Source: JADKIH01 sp031417395
GTDB lineage: Bacteria > Bacteroidota > Bacteroidia > AKYH767-A > 2013-40CM-41-45
Length of the DNA stretch: 64,000 bases
Assembly (NCBI GenBank): GCA_031417395.1
Contig: JANOVM010000054.1
Location: forward strand, 47,206-111,205
Reading direction: 5' to 3'
The notes below the pieces were generated by a model. It saw nothing but the letters and a program-made list of their open reading frames with translations, had not been told where the DNA came from and searched no databases. The translations under genes and the position numbers were made by a program. Below, piece after piece: positions 59,636-64,000 of this stretch (positions are counted from its first letter, which is position 1; the number at the start of each line of letters is the position of its first letter).

Positions 59636-60193
59636 ATGAGTGAAATAAAAATAGCAAAGCGTTACGCCAAATCACTGATTGGACTAGCTGTCGAAAAAGG
59701 AGCTTTGGATGTTGTGCATGCAGACATGAAGAAGTTTTTAGCGGTATGCGATGGCAATCACGATCTGGAACTGTTGCTTGCAAACCCCATTGTGCATTCG
59801 TATAAAAAACAAAGCATAGTTCAACAGGTCTTTGGTTCACATTTAAATCAAATGACCTTGTCGTTTTTTGATATCGTTATCCGCAAAAGCAGAGAAAAAT
59901 ATCTGGTGGCAATAGCAAAAGAATTTATTGAAGAATATAAAGTACTGAAAGGGATACAAACAGCAGAGGTTATTTCTGCAGTGGGACTTGACGATAAACT
60001 TCGCAAACAGGTTTATGAAATGGTTAAAACCAGTACCCGATCGGAAGTTGAATTAATTGAAAAGGTAGACAAAAAACTAATCGGAGGATTCATCTTACGC
60101 ATCGGCGATAAACAATACGATGCCAGCATTGTTTCAAGTCTGCGCAAACTCCAGCAAACATTTGCATTCAATCAATACGTAAAGAAAAACTAA
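59636..60193 (+). CDS. atpH: ATP synthase subunit delta
   Basis: A 185-residue OSCP/delta subunit: the N-terminal helical bundle with KIAKRYAKSLIGLAVEKGALD and the C-terminal GGFILRIGDKQYDASIVSSL. It ties the top of F1 to subunit b. Confidence 0.95.
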   Translation: MSEIKIAKRYAKSLIGLAVEKGALDVVHADMKKFLAVCDGNHDLELLLANPIVHSYKKQSIVQQVFGSHLNQMTLSFFDIVIRKSREKYLVAIAKEFIEEYKVLKGIQTAEVISAVGLDDKLRKQVYEMVKTSTRSEVELIEKVDKKLIGGFILRIGDKQYDASIVSSLRKLQQTFAFNQYVKKN

Positions 60194-60255
60194 TAATAAT
60201 AAACACCCTTCGTTAAGCGATATAACTTAACGAAACCTCAAAAAAAACAACTATC

Positions 60256-61833
60256 ATGGCAGAAGTTAGACCCGATGAAGTATCAGCCATATTGCGTCAG
60301 CAATTGGCAGGCTTCAAAACTGAAAAAGAACTTGAAGAAGTAGGAACCGTATTGCAAGTCGGTGACGGTATTGCACGTATCTATGGCCTTACAAAGGTTC
60401 AATCCGGCGAGCTTATCGAATTTGAAAACGGACTTCAAGGCATTGTATTAAATCTCGAAGAAGATAATGTGGGTGCCGTTTTACTTGGAGTATCCTCTAC
60501 AATTAAAGAAGGCGATATCGTAAAACGTACAGGCAAGATTGGCTCTATCCGTGTTGGTGAAGGCATGCTTGGACGTGTTGTGGATACCCTTGGTAACCCA
60601 ATAGACGGAAAAGGTCCCGTGACAGGCGAGTTATTTGAAATGCCTCTTGAAAGAAAAGCTCCGGGAGTAATCTTCCGTCAGCCTGTAAACGAGCCCTTGC
60701 AGACAGGAATCAAAGCGATTGATGCCATGATTCCTATTGGACGTGGTCAACGGGAACTTATCATCGGTGACAGGCAAACGGGTAAGACAGCCGTTGCCAT
60801 CGATACTATTATTAATCAAAAAGAATTTTATGAAAAAGGTCAGCCTGTATTTTGCATCTATGTAGCCATAGGTCAGAAAGGTTCGACGGTAGCACAAATT
60901 CAAAAGACACTAACCGAAGCCGGTGCAATGGCATTTACAGTAATTGTTGCAGCACCTGCATCTGTTCCTGCTCCCATGCAGTTCTTTGCACCAATGGCAG
61001 GCGCCGCAATCGGAGAATATTTCCGCGACACAGGTCGTCCGGCATTGATCGTTTATGATGATCTTTCCAAACAAGCTGTTGCATACCGTGAAGTTTCTCT
61101 GCTTCTTCGCCGCCCGCCGGGTCGTGAAGCATATCCCGGTGACGTATTTTATCTTCACTCCCGTTTGCTGGAGCGTTCGGCAAAAATTATCAACTCCGAT
61201 GATATTGCCAAAACGATGAATGATTTACCGGATTCCATTAAACATAAAGTAAAAGGCGGAGGTTCATTAACAGCACTTCCAATTATTGAAACGCAAGCAG
61301 GTGACGTGTCGGCATACATTCCAACAAATGTAATTTCGATTACAGACGGACAAATATTTCTTGAAGCAAACCTGTTCAACGCCGGCGTTCGTCCTGCCAT
61401 TAACGTGGGTATCTCTGTATCGCGTGTGGGTGGAAATGCTCAGATCAAATCGATGAAGAAAATTGCCGGAACGTTAAAATTGGATCAGGCTCAATACAGG
61501 GAACTGGAAGCCTTCTCCAAATTCGGATCCGATCTTGATGCATCCACGAAAGCAACGCTTGAAAAAGGTTCACGAAATGTGGAAATCCTGAAACAGCTTC
61601 AGTATTCTCCCATGACCGTTGAGAAACAGGTTGCCATTATCTATTGCGGAACGAAAGGATTACTTCGCAGCGTGCCATTAACCCGTGTAAAAGAATTTGA
61701 AAACGAATACCTTTTATTGTTGGAAGCACAGCATGCAGCGACTCTTGAAAAAATTCGCAGCGGTGTAATTGACGATAGCGTAACTTCTGTTCTTGAAAAA
61801 GCGGCAGCTGAATTAACACCAAAATATAAATAA
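60256..61833 (+). CDS. atpA: ATP synthase subunit alpha
   Basis: A 525-residue F1 alpha subunit of normal length. Walker A GDRQTGKTA, the opening RPDEVSAILRQQLAGF and the SxxxR-type and catalytic-interface residues (LLLRRPPGREAYPGDVFYLHSRLLER) are present. It alternates with beta, which is encoded outside this window. Confidence 0.97.
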   Translation: MAEVRPDEVSAILRQQLAGFKTEKELEEVGTVLQVGDGIARIYGLTKVQSGELIEFENGLQGIVLNLEEDNVGAVLLGVSSTIKEGDIVKRTGKIGSIRVGEGMLGRVVDTLGNPIDGKGPVTGELFEMPLERKAPGVIFRQPVNEPLQTGIKAIDAMIPIGRGQRELIIGDRQTGKTAVAIDTIINQKEFYEKGQPVFCIYVAIGQKGSTVAQIQKTLTEAGAMAFTVIVAAPASVPAPMQFFAPMAGAAIGEYFRDTGRPALIVYDDLSKQAVAYREVSLLLRRPPGREAYPGDVFYLHSRLLERSAKIINSDDIAKTMNDLPDSIKHKVKGGGSLTALPIIETQAGDVSAYIPTNVISITDGQIFLEANLFNAGVRPAINVGISVSRVGGNAQIKSMKKIAGTLKLDQAQYRELEAFSKFGSDLDASTKATLEKGSRNVEILKQLQYSPMTVEKQVAIIYCGTKGLLRSVPLTRVKEFENEYLLLLEAQHAATLEKIRSGVIDDSVTSVLEKAAAELTPKYK

Positions 61834-61904
61834 TGATATTCGGATTCTTTTTCAGAGTACACCTTTCTGATTCAGGATTCTTATACTGATACTACACTAA
61901 AATT

Positions 61905-62780
61905 ATGGCCAACTTAAAAGAAGTCCGTAACCGTATAACCTCCGTTATTTCTACACAGCAGATTACCAAAGCTATGAAGATGGTAAGTGCTGCAAAACTC
62001 CGGAGAGCTCAGGATGCCATCATTCTGCTGAGGCCTTATGCTTCAAAGCTTCGGGAAATTATGGAAAACATTTCGGGAACACTGGAAGGGAATGCCGGCG
62101 GACAATTCGCTGTTGTCAGGCCGGTTAATAAGGTTCTTATTGTTGCTATCAGTTCAAACCGCGGACTATGCGGAGCTTTCAATACTAATATCAACAGGAC
62201 TGTCAGCCGCATGATCCGGGAGAAATATACTGTGCAATCAAAGAGTGGAAATGTAAAAGTACTTGCGATTGGAAAAAAATCTGGCGACTTTTTCAGTAAA
62301 ATGCCTGACAATTACGCCGGACAACGCAACGATATTTACAACAGTCTGAGTTTTGAAAAAGTATCTGCTGTTGCCGAGGAAATCATGAAGCAATTCGCTG
62401 CCGGCGACTACGATAAAATCGAAATTGTTTACAATCAATTTAAGAATGCAGCTGTACAAAATGTTATGACAGAGCAGTTGCTGCCTATCGTTTCATCCCA
62501 GGTAAAAAGCAAGACCGTTAACGATTATATTTTTGAGCCGGGAAAAGAAGAGTTGGTTCTTGAAATGATTCCGAAATCAGTAAAGATCCAGCTCTATAAG
62601 GCAGTCCTTGATTCGCATGCTTCTGAACACGGAGCGCGGATGACATCCATGAGCAAAGCAACAGACAATGCCGGAGAAATACTTCGTGATTTGCGTTTAT
62701 CGTATAACAAAGCCCGACAAGCAGCCATTACCGGAGAAATTCTTGAAATTGTTGGTGGAGCAGAAGCTTTGAAAGGATAA
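61905..62780 (+). CDS. atpG: ATP synthase subunit gamma
   Basis: A 291-residue gamma subunit: N-terminal coiled-coil start ITSVISTQQITKAMKMVSAAKLRRAQ, the Rossmann-like middle (VAISSNRGLCGAFN), and the C-terminal helix ENAxEMTSMSKATDNAGEIL-type ending (ARMTSMSKATDNAGEILRDL). It is the rotor shaft. A weak hairpin (62797-62818) follows. Confidence 0.96.
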   Translation: MANLKEVRNRITSVISTQQITKAMKMVSAAKLRRAQDAIILLRPYASKLREIMENISGTLEGNAGGQFAVVRPVNKVLIVAISSNRGLCGAFNTNINRTVSRMIREKYTVQSKSGNVKVLAIGKKSGDFFSKMPDNYAGQRNDIYNSLSFEKVSAVAEEIMKQFAAGDYDKIEIVYNQFKNAAVQNVMTEQLLPIVSSQVKSKTVNDYIFEPGKEELVLEMIPKSVKIQLYKAVLDSHASEHGARMTSMSKATDNAGEILRDLRLSYNKARQAAITGEILEIVGGAEALKG

Positions 62781-62796
62781 TATTTTACACATCCTT

Positions 62797-62820
62797 AAGC
62801 AAGATTTTATTATTGCTTTT
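62797..62820 (+). terminator. Weak hairpin behind atpG
   Basis: AAGCAA (62797-62802) and TTGCTT (62813-62818) pair around a 10-base loop, followed by four T. Possible end of the ATP synthase transcript. Confidence 0.35.
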
Positions 62821-62870
62821 AGGGGATGATTTAATTCGTGCAAAGGGTCAGTACCTAAATAAAGCAACCA

Positions 62871-63437
62871 ATGAATCTTTGTCTCCGCGATATCTTAACA
62901 GTTTCTACCATTCTTTTCGCAGTTATTGATATCGTCGGCTCCATTCCCGCATTACTGCAAATTAAAACAAAGGTTGGTTTCATTAAGGCTGAACAAGCGA
63001 CAATTGTTTCTTTTATTATTATGATTGTTTTTCTCTTTTTAGGAGAAACAATTCTGAAATTTTTAGGAGTAGATGTTAAATCATTTGCCATTGCAGGCTC
63101 TATTGTGATTTTTTTTCTTGCTATGGAAATGATACTGGGTATCCGCCTTTACAAAGATGAAATTCCGGAAACTGCCTCCATTGTTCCTGTCGCTTTCCCA
63201 TTAATTGCCGGAACGGGCACTATGACAACCCTCCTTTCTTTGAGGGCCGCCTACGATTCATTAACAATAATTGTAGGAATTTTTATTAATCTTTTGGTGG
63301 TTTATGTGGTACTTCGGAATCTTTACAGGGTAGAACGCTTCCTTGGCTTGGCGGGAATAAGCATTTTAAGAAAAGTATTTGGAATTGTTTTATTGGCCAT
63401 TTCTGTTAAACTTTTCAGGGCAAACATTGGTGTATAG
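62871..63437 (+). CDS. MarC-family membrane protein
   Basis: A 188-residue polytopic protein with about six helices, typical MarC features DIVGSIPALLQIKTKV and a central glycine-rich loop PLIAGTGTMTTLLSLR. MarC proteins are inner-membrane proteins of uncertain role; transport of metabolites has been suggested for relatives. Confidence 0.9.
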   Translation: MNLCLRDILTVSTILFAVIDIVGSIPALLQIKTKVGFIKAEQATIVSFIIMIVFLFLGETILKFLGVDVKSFAIAGSIVIFFLAMEMILGIRLYKDEIPETASIVPVAFPLIAGTGTMTTLLSLRAAYDSLTIIVGIFINLLVVYVVLRNLYRVERFLGLAGISILRKVFGIVLLAISVKLFRANIGV

Positions 63438-63520
63438 TTAATTTGTACAGGGCCCTGACAAAACATTTAAAAAAAAAACATATATTTGAAAAAGTGAAAA
63501 AATAAACCCTCGTCTGCATT

Positions 63521-64000
63521 ATGAAAAAACTACTACTCCACTTCATTTTGGTATTTGTGATCACCGTATCATTTCAATTGAATACGAAAGCACAAGGAAC
63601 CTATTTTATGTGTTCGGGAACTCCATCAACAACGGATACCAGCGGAACATTTTACGATAGCGGTGGCCCATCGGGGCAGTATCTAAATAATGAAAATTGC
63701 ACTTTGCTTGTTTCTCCTTCCTGTGCAACAACTATTACGCTTACGTTTTCGGCATTTGCTGCAGAAGCTAACTTTGATTCTCTGCATATTTATGATGGAC
63801 AAACTGTCAACGATCCTCAGGTACTTGCAGCGTCAGGAAGTACAATTCCATCACCGGTGACATGTACTTCCGGCTACATGCTCATCGTTTGGCATTCCGA
63901 TGGTATTGTGGAACAAGACGGTTGGGCAGCGACCTGGACATCCGTCATAGCACCCGCCGTAGCGCCTACAGCAGCATTTTCAATTTCCAATATCAATCCC
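63521..64000 (+). CDS. CUB-domain secreted protein (3' end missing)
   Basis: A frame open to the window edge, 160 codons seen. ATG at 63521, signal peptide (LLHFILVFVITVSFQLNTKAQ), then a CUB domain with YDSGGPSGQYLNNENCTLLV, the paired cysteines (C-x-LLVSPSC) and DSLHIYDGQ, and the start of a PKD domain (APTAAFSISNINP). A -7-like TATATTTG lies at 63481-63488. Such proteins are mostly T9SS cargo, but the tail is outside the window. Confidence 0.85.
   Translation, partial: MKKLLLHFILVFVITVSFQLNTKAQGTYFMCSGTPSTTDTSGTFYDSGGPSGQYLNNENCTLLVSPSCATTITLTFSAFAAEANFDSLHIYDGQTVNDPQVLAASGSTIPSPVTCTSGYMLIVWHSDGIVEQDGWAATWTSVIAPAVAPTAAFSISNINP

Noticed and set aside
60910..61158. Antisense and alternate frames inside atpA
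   Set aside because: Cys-rich translations that arise from the conserved atpA codons in other frames; no start context or family pattern.
1..64000. tRNA, rRNA, riboswitch or insertion sequence
   Set aside because: No cloverleaf with CCA-type end or rRNA core sequence, no known riboswitch core and no transposase gene could be recognised on either strand by eye; a covariance search could still find a small RNA.

Overview
The window comes from the chromosome of a member of the Bacteroidota, by gene content closest to environmental Chitinophagales, Cytophagales or Sphingobacteriales type bacteria. The signs are the low G+C, AT-rich DNA, secreted proteins with type A or type B C-terminal sorting domains of the type IX secretion system (T9SS), a SprE/PorW lipoprotein, the Bacteroidota layout of the ATP synthase genes (bactofilin, atpZ-like, small membrane protein, atpB-E-F-H-A-G, without atpD and atpC), and promoter elements fitting the Bacteroidota -7 consensus TAnnTTTG. 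I found no rRNA, tRNA, CRISPR array, insertion sequence or prophage. Most of the window is housekeeping and cell-envelope DNA with one small accessory patch.

Layout. 1-4.7 kb: the end of a T9SS client, a WG-repeat lipid-envelope or secreted protein, a P-loop kinase and an FMN reductase. 4.7-5.5 kb: a noncoding stretch holding two blocks of 31-bp tandem repeats. 5.5-11.4 kb: DnaJ-like co-chaperone, APC permease, DUF885 lipoprotein, LOG-family phosphoribohydrolase, DinB-like protein. 11.6-13.8 kb: a five-gene redox or sulfur cluster (Crp/Fnr regulator, DUF2892, OsmC, rhodanese, thioredoxin). 13.9-25.8 kb: a 1328-residue T9SS type B adhesin-like protein, dipeptide epimerase, a zinc-finger-like membrane protein, a small coiled-coil lipoprotein, a hydrolase, a T9SS client, and a HEAT protein paired with an unfamiliar 535-residue protein. 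25.8-28.4 kb: the accessory patch, with a TMEM175 channel, DUF4406 protein, an attC-like site, a small basic protein coupled to an unusual acetyltransferase-like protein, and a RimJ-type acetyltransferase. 28.5-40.6 kb: mostly secreted proteins (nuclease, thioredoxin-fold, lysyl-oxidase-like, propeller and TonB-like proteins) plus cyclophilin and an O-methyltransferase. 40.9-48.2 kb: envelope and metabolic genes (GreA-like protein, LpxL-type acyltransferase, TlpA-like protein, ALDH7, a polytopic glycosyltransferase-like protein). 48.2-53.3 kb: rseP, dxr, a GH3-family ligase and an M23 peptidase. 53.5-56.1 kb: sprE/porW. 56.3-62.8 kb: bactofilin and ATP synthase. 62.9-64 kb: MarC and the start of a CUB-domain secreted protein.

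How it works together. At least seven T9SS cargo proteins plus the T9SS lipoprotein SprE/PorW show heavy investment in surface and secreted proteins. The ATP synthase operon has a promoter in front of atpB and a strong hairpin between atpE and atpF that could set subunit ratios. The redox cluster looks like one regulon for thiol or reactive sulfur stress. The least explained parts are the GNAT-like/small basic protein pair beside an attC-like palindrome (27.0-27.8 kb), the 31-bp tandem repeats (5.0-5.5 kb) and the HEAT/535-residue pair (23.4-25.7 kb). All functions are inferred from sequence reading alone; no database search was run.
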